A stretch of 64,000 nt of DNA. It comes from Cohnella sp. OV330. Its GTDB lineage: Bacteria > Bacillota > Bacilli > Paenibacillales > Paenibacillaceae. How positions within the stretch are numbered: position 1 is the first letter of the stretch; each line of letters starts with the position of its first letter. The translations under genes and the position numbers were made by a program. Location: the NCBI RefSeq assembly GCF_900112065.1, contig NZ_FOKE01000003.1:330018-394017 (forward strand). The letters run 5' to 3'. Positions 18,276 through 26,968 of the stretch are shown in pieces. Below the pieces are notes generated by a model. That model made no database searches. It was given only the letters and a program-made list of their open reading frames with translations, and was not told the origin of the DNA.

Positions 18276-19619
18276 ATGGGGCAAACGGGAGGCGGCCGCT
18301 TGTTCCGGCTGCCGGTTCTCCGCCTGGCGCTGCCGGCGCTATCCGCGCTCCTGCTGGCGTCTTGCGGCGGCGCCCCGACGCCTGCGCTAGTCCCTTCCGA
18401 CGATGCGACGACGATCCTGTACCTTTCCTCCAACAAAGAAAACGAAGGCAGCTCCAGGATCATCAGCGAGCTCGCGCGGGAATACCAAAACGAGCATCCG
18501 TCGGTCCGCTACAAGTTCGAGAACGTGTCGGAGAGCGACCTGAACCAGCGCGTGCAGCTGCTCGCGGCGAGCAACGATCTACCCGTGCTGTTCAGCTATC
18601 AATCGGGCAAGCCGCTGCTCGATCTCATCGACAGCAACGCCGCGCTCGACCTGGAGCGGACGTTCGCGGATCTCGGGATGGCTGACAGCCTGAATCCCGC
18701 CGCCGTCGAGCTGCTCAAGGCGTACGCGGAAGGGAAGGGACTGTACGCGCTGCCGCTGGAGATGAACATCGAAGGCTTTTGGTACAACAAGACCCTTTTC
18801 GCAAAATACGGTCTCCATGAACCGCGGACCTGGGACGAGATGCTGGCGGCGGCGGATACGCTGAAGCGCGAAGGCGTCCAGCCGTTCGCCGTGGCCGGCA
18901 AGGAGAAGTGGCCGATCACGCGCCTGATCAACGCGTACGCGATCCGCAAGCTCGGCGTCGACGCGATGGAAAAGGTGGATAAAGGAGAGCTGTCCCTCGC
19001 GGATCCCGGCTTCGTCGAGGCGGCGGACGTCGTGCAGCGGATGGGGCTCCAGGGATACTTCGGCTCCCGCGTGAACACGATCGATATGGGCTCGTCGGTC
19101 AACCTGTTCCTGCAGGGCAAGGCGGCCATGTTCTACATGGGCAGTTGGCAGCTGCGCGCGTTCAACGACGAGGCGCAGAACAAGATCGGGGCGGACAACG
19201 TCGGCTTTTTCAGCATCCCGCTCGTTCAAGACGGCTTGGGTACGCTTGACGAGTATCCGGTGAACGCGGGTCTAACCACCTCCTTTTCCAAATCGTCGTA
19301 TACGCCCGAAGTCGGCGATTGGATAAAATACGTGTTCGAACGGTACGGCGACCGCGCCATGTCGGAGCTCGGCATGGTGACCGGATTTAACGTGAAGGAC
19401 GTGCCGGAGGACGCGCCTCCGCTCACGAGAATGGTCCAGGGCAAGATCGGCGAGGTGAAAAAAGGAGCGCTCTGGTTCGAGGCCCGCTTCAGCACCAAAG
19501 CGCAGCTGCTGGCCTGGGACAACGCGCAGCTGCTCGTCACGAGCGCGGGCTATTCGCCGAAGGACTATTTGGGCGAGCTTCAGCGGCAGCTCGAGGCCGA
19601 TCGCAAGGCGGGGCGGTAG
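18276..19619 (+). CDS. Binding-protein-like lipoprotein in the YesM-YesN operon
   Basis: 447 residues. The ATG at 18276 lies 5 bp after the YesN stop and has AGGTGA 6 nt upstream. The lipobox LASC (Cys30) makes it a surface lipoprotein. It shares long identical blocks with the proteins encoded at 7472 and 40518, for example QLLAASNDLP, NIEGFWYNKTLF, KWPITRLINAYAIRKLG and EYPVNAGLTTSFS. It has no permease partner in its operon. Inference: it binds a sugar outside the cell and passes the signal to the YesM sensor domain, making a three-component system. Alternatively it feeds an importer encoded elsewhere. An open frame continues upstream into the YesN gene but is not part of this protein. Confidence 0.88.
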   Translation: MGQTGGGRLFRLPVLRLALPALSALLLASCGGAPTPALVPSDDATTILYLSSNKENEGSSRIISELAREYQNEHPSVRYKFENVSESDLNQRVQLLAASNDLPVLFSYQSGKPLLDLIDSNAALDLERTFADLGMADSLNPAAVELLKAYAEGKGLYALPLEMNIEGFWYNKTLFAKYGLHEPRTWDEMLAAADTLKREGVQPFAVAGKEKWPITRLINAYAIRKLGVDAMEKVDKGELSLADPGFVEAADVVQRMGLQGYFGSRVNTIDMGSSVNLFLQGKAAMFYMGSWQLRAFNDEAQNKIGADNVGFFSIPLVQDGLGTLDEYPVNAGLTTSFSKSSYTPEVGDWIKYVFERYGDRAMSELGMVTGFNVKDVPEDAPPLTRMVQGKIGEVKKGALWFEARFSTKAQLLAWDNAQLLVTSAGYSPKDYLGELQRQLEADRKAGR

Positions 19620-19776
19620 GCGGGGACCTGCGAAGGGGCGCGAATGGATAGCCGGACCGGCAGATCGCCCGATCGTGACGGAATCGGATCATTTTATCCG
19701 GGATTCGGTTCTATGGGAGAGTCGGGCGGGCCTGCTAGAGTAAGAGACAGATGCGAATAGGGAGAGGTGCAAGATC

Positions 19777-21354
19777 ATGGGGGATACGATCAAAATGCAA
19801 GCCGGACAGGTCGAGATCGTGCGGAATGAAGCGTTCGTCCGGAAAGCGGAGGCGCTGAAGCCGGCTTTGCTCGAAGAAGCGGTCAAAGCGGCGCGCGTCG
19901 TCGAGGTCGTCGCGGACGCCGAAGCCATGCACGGCTGGCGGGCGCGCGAGGCGGCGCCTGCCGAAGCGTTGGAGGCGCGCGAATTCAAAAAGGGAGACGC
20001 CGTCGTGCTGGACTTCGGCGATCATCGGGTCGGCTACGTCTCGTTCGACGTCCGTCCGGTCGGCAGTCCCCCGGATGCGCCGCTGAAGCTGAAGCTGACG
20101 TTCGGCGAGATGCCGGTCGAGATGGCGGAGCCGTTCTCCTCGTACAACGGCTGGATCAGCAGCTCCTGGCTGCAGGAGGAGATCCTGCTCGTCGACGTGC
20201 TGCCGGCGCGAATTTCGCTGCCGAGAAGGTATAGCTTCCGCTACCTGAAGCTGGAGGTGCTCGATACGTCGCAAAAATACCGCGTCGCTTTCGAAGGCGT
20301 GACGGTCCGAACCGTCACCTCCGGCGACGTGTCCGCAGTGGCCGAGCTGGCGCATCCCGATCCCGTCATTCGGGAGATCGACCGCGTGAGCGTCAAGACG
20401 CTGCAGGACTGCATGCAGGACGTGTTCGAGGACGGTCCCAAGCGGGACCGCCGGCTATGGCTGGGCGATCTGAGACTGCAGGCGCTGGCAAACTACGAGA
20501 CGTTCCGCGGCGACGATCTGGTCAAGCGCTGCCTCTACTTGTTCGCGGCCGTACCCGACGAGCTGGGGCGAGTGACGGCGAATCTGTTCATCGAGCCGGA
20601 TTTGATCGCCGACGATACGTATTTGTACGACTACTCGCTGTTTTTCGCAGCTACCTTGCACGATTACGTGGAAGCAACGGGAGACGAAGAGACGCTGCGG
20701 GAGCTATGGCCGCTCGCGCGCAGGCAGGTCGAGCTGGGACTCGAGCGGCTGGACGAGACGGGCGTACTGCGGGACGAAGAGACGTGGTGGGCGTTCATCG
20801 ACTGGCACCAGTCGCTGAACAAGCAGGCGCCCGCGCAGGGCGTGCTGATCTATACGCTGAAGCGCGCGATCGCCATGGCCGAGCGGGTGGGCTGCGATTC
20901 GGCGACCGGACTCGCTGCGCGGCTTGCCGAGGTCGAGGCCGCGACGCTGGCGCGGCTGTGGGACGCGGAGCTCGGCTTCTTCGTCAGCGGCGCGGACCGG
21001 CAGGTGTCCTGGGCGTCGCAGGCCTGGCTGGCGCTGGCAGAAGTACTGCCGCCAGAAGACAATCGGGCGCTCATGCTGCGGCTGCTCGCCGAGTCGCCGG
21101 ATATCGGCCCGACCACGCCGTACATGTACCACCATGTCGTCGAGGCGCTGCTCTTGACGGGCTGCCGGGACCAGGCGGTCGCGATGCTCAAGCAGTATTG
21201 GGGCGGCATGCTCGAAGACGGCGCGGACACATTCTGGGAGCTGTACGATCCGCAGGACAAGAGCTTCTCGCCATACGGCAGCCATCTGATCAACAGCTAC
21301 TGCCACGCGTGGAGCTGCACGCCGACCTATTTGATCCGCAAGTTCGGGCTGTGA
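19777..21354 (+). CDS. GH78-like alpha-L-rhamnosidase, compact form
   Basis: 525 residues. An N-terminal beta-sandwich (about 60-190, DFGDHRVGYVSFDV) is followed by a six-hairpin (alpha/alpha)6 barrel. The family signature DxPxRDxRxWxGD is visible at about 219-231, near the general acid. A compact size and lack of signal peptide suggest a cytoplasmic enzyme acting on small rhamnosides. Other six-hairpin families cannot be excluded, so substrate is a guess. It follows the lipoprotein gene by 157 bp; an imperfect hairpin near 19680-19706 may end the previous operon. A strong terminator follows at 21361. Confidence 0.8.
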   Translation: MGDTIKMQAGQVEIVRNEAFVRKAEALKPALLEEAVKAARVVEVVADAEAMHGWRAREAAPAEALEAREFKKGDAVVLDFGDHRVGYVSFDVRPVGSPPDAPLKLKLTFGEMPVEMAEPFSSYNGWISSSWLQEEILLVDVLPARISLPRRYSFRYLKLEVLDTSQKYRVAFEGVTVRTVTSGDVSAVAELAHPDPVIREIDRVSVKTLQDCMQDVFEDGPKRDRRLWLGDLRLQALANYETFRGDDLVKRCLYLFAAVPDELGRVTANLFIEPDLIADDTYLYDYSLFFAATLHDYVEATGDEETLRELWPLARRQVELGLERLDETGVLRDEETWWAFIDWHQSLNKQAPAQGVLIYTLKRAIAMAERVGCDSATGLAARLAEVEAATLARLWDAELGFFVSGADRQVSWASQAWLALAEVLPPEDNRALMLRLLAESPDIGPTTPYMYHHVVEALLLTGCRDQAVAMLKQYWGGMLEDGADTFWELYDPQDKSFSPYGSHLINSYCHAWSCTPTYLIRKFGL

Positions 21355-21360
21355 AACGGA

Positions 21361-21401
21361 ACAGGACAAAGCAGGAGACTTGCCTGCTTCGTCCTGTTTT
21401 G
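21361..21401 (+). terminator. Rho-independent terminator after the GH78-like gene
   Basis: ACAGGACAAAGCAGG pairs with CCTGCTTCGTCCTGT (one mismatch), followed by a T-run. Confidence 0.85.
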
Positions 21402-21422
21402 CGTTTGCCGCCGACCCGCCCG

Positions 21423-21680
21423 GCGCGGTTTGTTCCCGGTTGGGAACAAATCGGCTCGCTAATCAGGGGCCCGGCGCGGTTTGTTCCTGGCTGGGAACAC
21501 ATCGGCTCGCCAACCAGGGGCCCTGCGCGGTTTGTTCCTGGCTGGGAACAAATCGGCTCGCCAACCAGGCGCCCTGCGCGGTTTGTTCCTGGCTGGGAAC
21601 ACATCGGCCCGCCAACCAGGGGCCCTGCGCGGTTTGTTCCTGGCTGTGAACAAAATCGGCCCGCCAACCAGGGGCCTGGC
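21423..21680. repeat. Five tandem 51-bp hairpin repeats
   Basis: GCGCGGTTTGTTCC starts at 21423, 21474, 21525, 21576 and 21627, always exactly 51 bp apart. Each unit contains the inverted repeat GTTCCTGGCTGGGAAC or a close variant. Copies alternate between AACAAATCGG and AACACATCGG, suggesting growth by duplication of a pair. The array lies between the terminator of the GH78-like gene and the end of the reverse-strand AraC gene. Reading frames across it encode a 17-residue repeat, but there is no start signal or codon bias to support a protein. Confidence 0.92.
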
Positions 21681-21687
21681 GCCCTCG

Positions 21688-22674
21688 CTAGCTTTGTGAC
21701 CGCCTATACGTGCTCGGCGTCATCCCGAACCGCGATTTGAACTTGCGGTAGAAGAAACCGTGGCTCTCGTAGCCGCATTGCCGCGCGATCTCCGCGGCGT
21801 CGATCGCGGTCGTCCGCAGGAGCTCGGCGGCCCGGTTGAGGCGATACGTCTGCGCGAGCTCGCCGAACGTGCAGCCGGTATCGCGCTTCAGCAGGCGTCC
21901 CAAGTAATCGGGCGAGTAGCCGAACCGCGCCGCGAGCTCGCCGAGCGTGCAGTCGCGGTAGCGCTCGCGCAGATAGGCGAGCGGCCCCGCAAGTTCCCCG
22001 TCCGCCGGCGCGTGCTCGGGGTCGAACTGAATGTCCTCGTCGCGCACGCGCATCAGCTCGAGGAACAGCAGCGGCACGTAGTGATGCAGCATGTCCTGCG
22101 CGTATTCGCCGCCGCCGTAGTGCTCGCGCAGCATGTTCAGGATAAGCGCCCGCAGCCGGTCCCGCTCCGCCGTCCTGAACACGATGAAGCGGTCGTGCGT
22201 CCGGTTATCCGACAGCTCGCGCCCGATGAACCGCTCGACGAGACCGCCGCCGCGCAGGCGCTGCCCGTAGAAAGCGGACAGCGCCTCTTTTTGGATCAGG
22301 ATGTTGATCAGGATATCTTCGTCGCCCAGCTCGTCGATCCGGTGCGTCGCGTCGCGGCCGAGGAGGCACAACTCTCCCTCGCGCAGCGTGAGCTGGCGCC
22401 CTGCGACATGCTGGCGGCAGCTGCCCGCGTACATATAGTTCAGCTCGAGGAACTCGTGCTTGTGCGGCACCATCTCCGCGAACCGGTGGTGCTTGTAGAT
22501 CGACACCGAGCCGCCGCCTGCGAAAAAAGGCGCGGAGGCCAGCCGCGGGACGCCGTCCGTCTCCATGCGCAGCTCCGATCCGTCCAGCTCGCTGTAGTGG
22601 CGGCCGGTGCTCTTTTGAATGCGCTCGACCTCGTCGTAGCCGCGCAGCAGCTCGTCCAGCTGGCTTTCATCCAT
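21688..22674 (-). CDS. AraC-family regulator with cupin-type sensor domain
   Basis: 328 residues from an ATG at 22674, chosen because AAAGGCGGG lies just upstream; an earlier in-frame start exists. The N-terminal half (about 40-150) is an AraC-type cupin (HKHEFLELNYMYAGSCRQHV). The C-terminal 90 residues hold two helix-turn-helix units (LGELAARFGYSPDYLGRLLK and AAEIARQCGYESHGFFYRKFKSRFG). It lies 63 bp behind the third YesN gene and is probably in the same operon, giving that operon two AraC-type regulators. A cytoplasmic sugar is the likely effector. Confidence 0.88.
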   Translation of the reverse strand: MDESQLDELLRGYDEVERIQKSTGRHYSELDGSELRMETDGVPRLASAPFFAGGGSVSIYKHHRFAEMVPHKHEFLELNYMYAGSCRQHVAGRQLTLREGELCLLGRDATHRIDELGDEDILINILIQKEALSAFYGQRLRGGGLVERFIGRELSDNRTHDRFIVFRTAERDRLRALILNMLREHYGGGEYAQDMLHHYVPLLFLELMRVRDEDIQFDPEHAPADGELAGPLAYLRERYRDCTLGELAARFGYSPDYLGRLLKRDTGCTFGELAQTYRLNRAAELLRTTAIDAAEIARQCGYESHGFFYRKFKSRFGMTPSTYRRSQS

Positions 22675-22737
22675 CGTCGTCCCGCCTTTTCCGCAGTTTT
22701 GCGCCGCCGTTATGCGATACCGCCGCACAACTCGCGC

Positions 22738-24249
22738 TTACGCCTCAGCCGCCTTGCGATAACCCGAGGGCGTGACTCCCGCGACCGTCTTGAAGATGCG
22801 GCTGAAATAATACGGATCTTCGTAGCCGACGAAGGAGGCGACCGCCTTGATCGACAGATCCGTCGTGCGGAGGAGCTGCTTCGCCTTTTCGATCCGCTTT
22901 TCGATGATATATTCGTTGGGCGTGCGATGCTTGTACTTCTTGAACAGCGAGCACAGGTACGAGTAGTTGAAGCCGAAGCTCGCCGCGATGCCCTGGATCG
23001 ACAGCTCCGTATGGAAATGCGCGTCCATGTACGCCTGGATGTCGTCCAAAATCCGCTCGCTGCCTTTGTCGAGGGCGCGAATCTCCGATGCCGGATGCGC
23101 GACCTCGCGGCTGAAGGCCTCCAGCAGACGCCCCAAATCCTCGTAGCCGGCCGATGATGCGATCAGATCCTCCGCGGCGTCCCGCGGCTCGATCTCGAGT
23201 CCCGACCGCGCGATCAGGATTTGGCATACCTGCCGGAGCAGCTTCAACAGCAGCGGCTGCGTCAGATGGTGCTCGCGGCTGGCGCGAAGCATCTTCTTGA
23301 ACAGCAGCCGGATCTCCTGCTCCTTGTCCTTCGCGGCGAGCGTCTTGAGCAGCCGAAGATCCTCGCCGAATTCGTCCGGCAGCCTTTCCGCCGCCGCGGG
23401 CCCGGCGTCCCGATCGATGCCGGCAACGACGGATTCGCCGAATACGAGCCGCTCGCGCATCGCCTGCTCCAACGCCGCGATTCGCGCCGGCAGCGCGGCG
23501 ATATCGGTCGGCGCCGTCCCGTAGAACAACGCGGCCGGCACGTCCCGCTCCGCGAACCGGCCGATCTTGGCGGCAAGGCCATCGGCCAGCTCGGCGATCG
23601 GGAAGGCGGTATCCGCTTCCCACACCACGATCTTCTCGTTCGGGCATTTGCCGTTCAAGAGCCAGTAGAGACGATCCCCGGACAGCGAGGCAATCCATTT
23701 GTCCAGGTCCATCAGCCGATCCGCGCCCAGGACCGGCTCGAGCGGATTGCGCCGATAGGCGCCTACGCACACGCTTACCATCCAGTACGAGCGGCCCGGA
23801 TCGAACAGCCCCGCAGGCAGCGGTTCGTCCCGCCTGTGCTCGAGATAGTCGTGCTGCCGCACCCGGCGCGCGCCGTCGAGCTTCGACTGGACCTGCGCCA
23901 GCACGCTCTCTAGCTGGGCCGGATTGATCGGCTTGATCAGATATTCCTCGACGCCGAGGGTGATCGCCTCCTTGGCGTATTCGAATTCCTTGTAGCCGCT
24001 CAGCAAGACGAAGACGGAACGGCAGCCTTCCGCCTTCAGCTGGCGGACGAGGCCCAGGCCGTCGACCAGCGGCATGCGGATATCCGTGAAGACGACGTCG
24101 GGCTCCGTCTCGCGGATCAGCTTGAGCGCGGACTGGCCATCGGTCGCTTGCCCGACGACGCGGTAGGCTTCGTTCGTCTGCTCGATGGATTGTCTGATGC
24201 TCCGCAGCGTGAGCGGCTCGTCCTCCGCGATAAACGTTCGGATCGTCAT
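22738..24249 (-). CDS. yesN: YesN-type response regulator (third system)
   Basis: 503 residues. The receiver domain has acceptor Asp56 (VVFTDIRMPLVDG) and Lys in EYLIKPI; the C-terminus is an AraC domain (LSIQGIAASFGFNYSYLCSLF ... YEDPYYFSRIFKTVAGVTPSG). It is only distantly related to the other two YesN proteins here, and its operon lacks the sensor-type lipoprotein. It starts 15 bp after its kinase. It is encoded with a full importer (binding protein and two permeases), so it probably regulates this uptake system. Confidence 0.92.
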   Translation of the reverse strand: MTIRTFIAEDEPLTLRSIRQSIEQTNEAYRVVGQATDGQSALKLIRETEPDVVFTDIRMPLVDGLGLVRQLKAEGCRSVFVLLSGYKEFEYAKEAITLGVEEYLIKPINPAQLESVLAQVQSKLDGARRVRQHDYLEHRRDEPLPAGLFDPGRSYWMVSVCVGAYRRNPLEPVLGADRLMDLDKWIASLSGDRLYWLLNGKCPNEKIVVWEADTAFPIAELADGLAAKIGRFAERDVPAALFYGTAPTDIAALPARIAALEQAMRERLVFGESVVAGIDRDAGPAAAERLPDEFGEDLRLLKTLAAKDKEQEIRLLFKKMLRASREHHLTQPLLLKLLRQVCQILIARSGLEIEPRDAAEDLIASSAGYEDLGRLLEAFSREVAHPASEIRALDKGSERILDDIQAYMDAHFHTELSIQGIAASFGFNYSYLCSLFKKYKHRTPNEYIIEKRIEKAKQLLRTTDLSIKAVASFVGYEDPYYFSRIFKTVAGVTPSGYRKAAEA

Positions 24250-24264
24250 GTCTTCACCTCGTCG

Positions 24265-26085
24265 TTACAGAATAACGCGGATTCGCATAAGCGCGCCTCC
24301 GAGCGCGGGATCGTTGCCGATATGAAGCTCGGCGTTTTTGCCGTACGTCGTTTTCAGGCGGATGTACAGGTTGATGAGCGCCATATCGTCCGTGCGCAGG
24401 CGGTCGTAGCCTTCGTTCGATTCGAGGATGTCGTCCACCTCGCGCATCTTGCCGCGGATTCTGGCGATGGCTTCCGGAGAGAGTCCGCTGCCGTTGTCCC
24501 GAATCTCCGCGCGCCACTCGCGATCGTCGGCGACGCTTAGGACGCGAAGTTTGAAGGGCGGGACGATGCCGAGAAAGCCGTGCGTGAACGAATTTTCGAT
24601 GAGCGGCTGGATCAGCAGCCTCGGGATGCGCACGCGGTCCGTCGCCCCGGACTCCTCGACCTCGTAGGATAGCAGGTCCTCGTAGCGCATTTTCATGAAC
24701 GCCAGGTACGTGCGAACGATCTCGAGCTCGTCCGCCGCGGTTGCCTCCTCGCCGTCGCCGCTGCTGTAACGGAAAAGCTCGCCGAGCTGGTAGCACATCG
24801 TCTGCACCTTGAGGCTGCGGGCTTCCTGGCCCGCCGAGCTGATCGCCATGAGCGAATTGTAAAGGAAGTGCGGATTGATCTTGGACTGCAGCTCCGAGAT
24901 TTTCAGGCGAAGCTGGCTCTCCTTGGACTTGACCAGCAGATTCGCCGACTGCTTGATCTCCTCGATGATCTCGTAGAAGGACGCTTCAAGCTGCTCGATC
25001 TCGTCGATCTTGGTCGAGGCGCTCTTGTTCAGCTTGTTCTCCAGGGAGACGTGCTGGACCGACCGGCGCAGGCGCACGAGCGGGCGGGTGACGAACCGGG
25101 TGATAAAGTAGACGATGACCGAGATGATCGCCGTGAACGCGATCCCCGTCGCGATCAGGATGAACAGCATCCGGTTGACGGACGAGAGGTACGCGGATTC
25201 CGGCTGAACGAGGAGCACGCGCCAGTCCGCGTTCGCGAGCCGGTGCGAGGCCGCGATCAGCGGCTCGTCGTATTCGGCGACCCGGATCTTGCTCAGCGTC
25301 CCTTCGCCGGATGCCGCCAGTGCGGCTTTTACCTCGGCCGTCAGCGCGCGGTCCGAATCGGTATACGGGTCGGCATAGGGATAGACGACGTTATTGCTCT
25401 CGTCGACGACGAACAGCCGCATGCCGTTTTTGTCGCGGTCCCAATCGCAGATTTCCCGTATTTTCTCGTAGCGCTGCTGCACCTCGATTGTGGCGACGTT
25501 TTCAAAATTGAAGTACGTCAGCGTGAGCGGCCGGATCAGAGAGACGACGGGCTCGTCTCCGATCAGCACGCCCCAAGGGTCACGGTGAGGCGGCAGCAGC
25601 TTGTACTTGGCGTCGCCGACGTCCCAGTACGAAGAGACCGACTCCCGGCGGATCAGCGAGACGGGCGGCAGGCTCATCAGCCCGACGAACGTCGAAGACG
25701 CCGCGAAAACGTTAATATTCTCCACGGTTTCCCGCGGAGAATTGTAGGTCCAGAGCGCGCCTTGGACGAGGCTGCGGCCTGCGAGATTTTGCTCGAAATA
25801 ATTGCTCTTGCCGTCCGGGTCCGGGCCGATATCGAAAAAAGCCTGCTGAATGCTTTTGTTCGCGATGACCTGCGAGGAAACGACGTCCATGCCGGAGACC
25901 AGCTCGTCCAGCTGCCGGGCTGTATTTTCGACCGTCTCGTTGAAGTAACGCATGGAGGTGCGGTTGTTCTCTTTGGAGGCGTAGTAGTAATAAGCGACCG
26001 TAGAAACGAAAATGACGAAGCAGCTTAGAGAAGCGAAGATGAAGAACAGGCGTTTGGCGAACGATAGATGTCTGAAAAACCGCAA
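24265..26085 (-). CDS. yesM: YesM-type sensor histidine kinase (third system)
   Basis: 606 residues. Membrane span about 12-32, extracellular sensor domain to about 300, second span about 305-330, HAMP, then His_kinase with His406 in SKINPHFLYNSL and ATPase boxes (PLIENSFTHGF, DNGSGL). It lies between the importer permease genes (52 bp upstream) and its cognate YesN gene. The sensor region differs from those encoded at 15017 and 37223, consistent with a different ligand. Confidence 0.92.
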   Translation of the reverse strand: MRFFRHLSFAKRLFFIFASLSCFVIFVSTVAYYYYASKENNRTSMRYFNETVENTARQLDELVSGMDVVSSQVIANKSIQQAFFDIGPDPDGKSNYFEQNLAGRSLVQGALWTYNSPRETVENINVFAASSTFVGLMSLPPVSLIRRESVSSYWDVGDAKYKLLPPHRDPWGVLIGDEPVVSLIRPLTLTYFNFENVATIEVQQRYEKIREICDWDRDKNGMRLFVVDESNNVVYPYADPYTDSDRALTAEVKAALAASGEGTLSKIRVAEYDEPLIAASHRLANADWRVLLVQPESAYLSSVNRMLFILIATGIAFTAIISVIVYFITRFVTRPLVRLRRSVQHVSLENKLNKSASTKIDEIEQLEASFYEIIEEIKQSANLLVKSKESQLRLKISELQSKINPHFLYNSLMAISSAGQEARSLKVQTMCYQLGELFRYSSGDGEEATAADELEIVRTYLAFMKMRYEDLLSYEVEESGATDRVRIPRLLIQPLIENSFTHGFLGIVPPFKLRVLSVADDREWRAEIRDNGSGLSPEAIARIRGKMREVDDILESNEGYDRLRTDDMALINLYIRLKTTYGKNAELHIGNDPALGGALMRIRVIL

Positions 26086-26137
26086 GCTGCCGCCTCCTGT
26101 CCGAAATGCGGGCCTAAGCGCATGCTGCGAAGAGCTG

Positions 26138-26968
26138 CTAGCCCTTGACCGCGCCGGCCGTCATACCTGAAATTATATGCCGCTGCGCCAGAATGTAAAG
26201 GAGAAGGAGCGGAAATACCGTCAAAAGGATATCGGCGAAGATGAGATTCCAGGACTGCAGGTAGGAGCCGTAAAAGTTGTAAACCGTCAGCGGCAGTCCC
26301 CACTTGTCGCCGTTCGCGAAGAAGAGGGGGATCTGGATATCGTTCCACGAGCCGACGAAGTTGAAGATCAGGAGCGTCATCGTGACGGGCTTCAGCAGCG
26401 GGAAGATGATCCGGAAAAAGAGCGCCAGCGGCCGGCAGCCGTCGATGATGCCCGCCTCGTCGAGCTCGGACGGAATGGTGCGGATGAATCCGGCGTACAG
26501 GAAGATGGACATCGGCAGTCCGAAGGTGGCCGACACGAGCACGAGCCCCGTATACGTATTCAGCAAATAAAGCTTGTCGAGCACGAGGTATGTCGGGATG
26601 AACGCTACGGGGACGATGAGCCCCACGATGAAGATATAATAGTAGATTTGCAGCGACCGGCGGCGCGAGCGGGCGATGGCGAACGAGGCCAGCGACGCGA
26701 GGACCAGGATCAGGACGACCGAGCCGACCGACAGGATCAGTCCGTTGGCGAAGGCGCGCCCGACGTTCGCGCTCTCGAAGACGGTCCTGTAATTAACGAA
26801 CTTAAGCGACGCCGGCAGCGAGATGCCGAACAGGTTCGCTTCCTTGGCATCCTTGAGCGAATTGACGACGACCATCCACATCGGCACGATGTACACCAGG
26901 CTGAACAGGAACGTCGCCAGGTAATAGAACGTCTTTCTCGAGGTTTTTTTCCAGGTGGTCTCCATCAA
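26138..26968 (-). CDS. ABC sugar permease, MalG type (second importer)
   Basis: 276 residues, six spans, EAA loop near 168-190 (LDEAGIIDGCRPLALFFRII) and the C-terminal GMTAGAVKG signature. Its start overlaps the preceding permease stop by 4 bp. It forms the inner-membrane channel with the protein encoded at 26965 and is followed in the operon by YesM and YesN genes. Confidence 0.93.
   Translation of the reverse strand: MMETTWKKTSRKTFYYLATFLFSLVYIVPMWMVVVNSLKDAKEANLFGISLPASLKFVNYRTVFESANVGRAFANGLILSVGSVVLILVLASLASFAIARSRRRSLQIYYYIFIVGLIVPVAFIPTYLVLDKLYLLNTYTGLVLVSATFGLPMSIFLYAGFIRTIPSELDEAGIIDGCRPLALFFRIIFPLLKPVTMTLLIFNFVGSWNDIQIPLFFANGDKWGLPLTVYNFYGSYLQSWNLIFADILLTVFPLLLLYILAQRHIISGMTAGAVKG

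Noticed and set aside
21423..21680. CRISPR array
   Set aside because: The repeats are contiguous 51-bp tandems with no unique spacers, and no cas genes are present.
20457..21740. 427-codon forward frame encoding 17-residue repeats at its end
   Set aside because: It runs inside the GH78-like gene in the wrong frame, then through the terminator and the tandem array.
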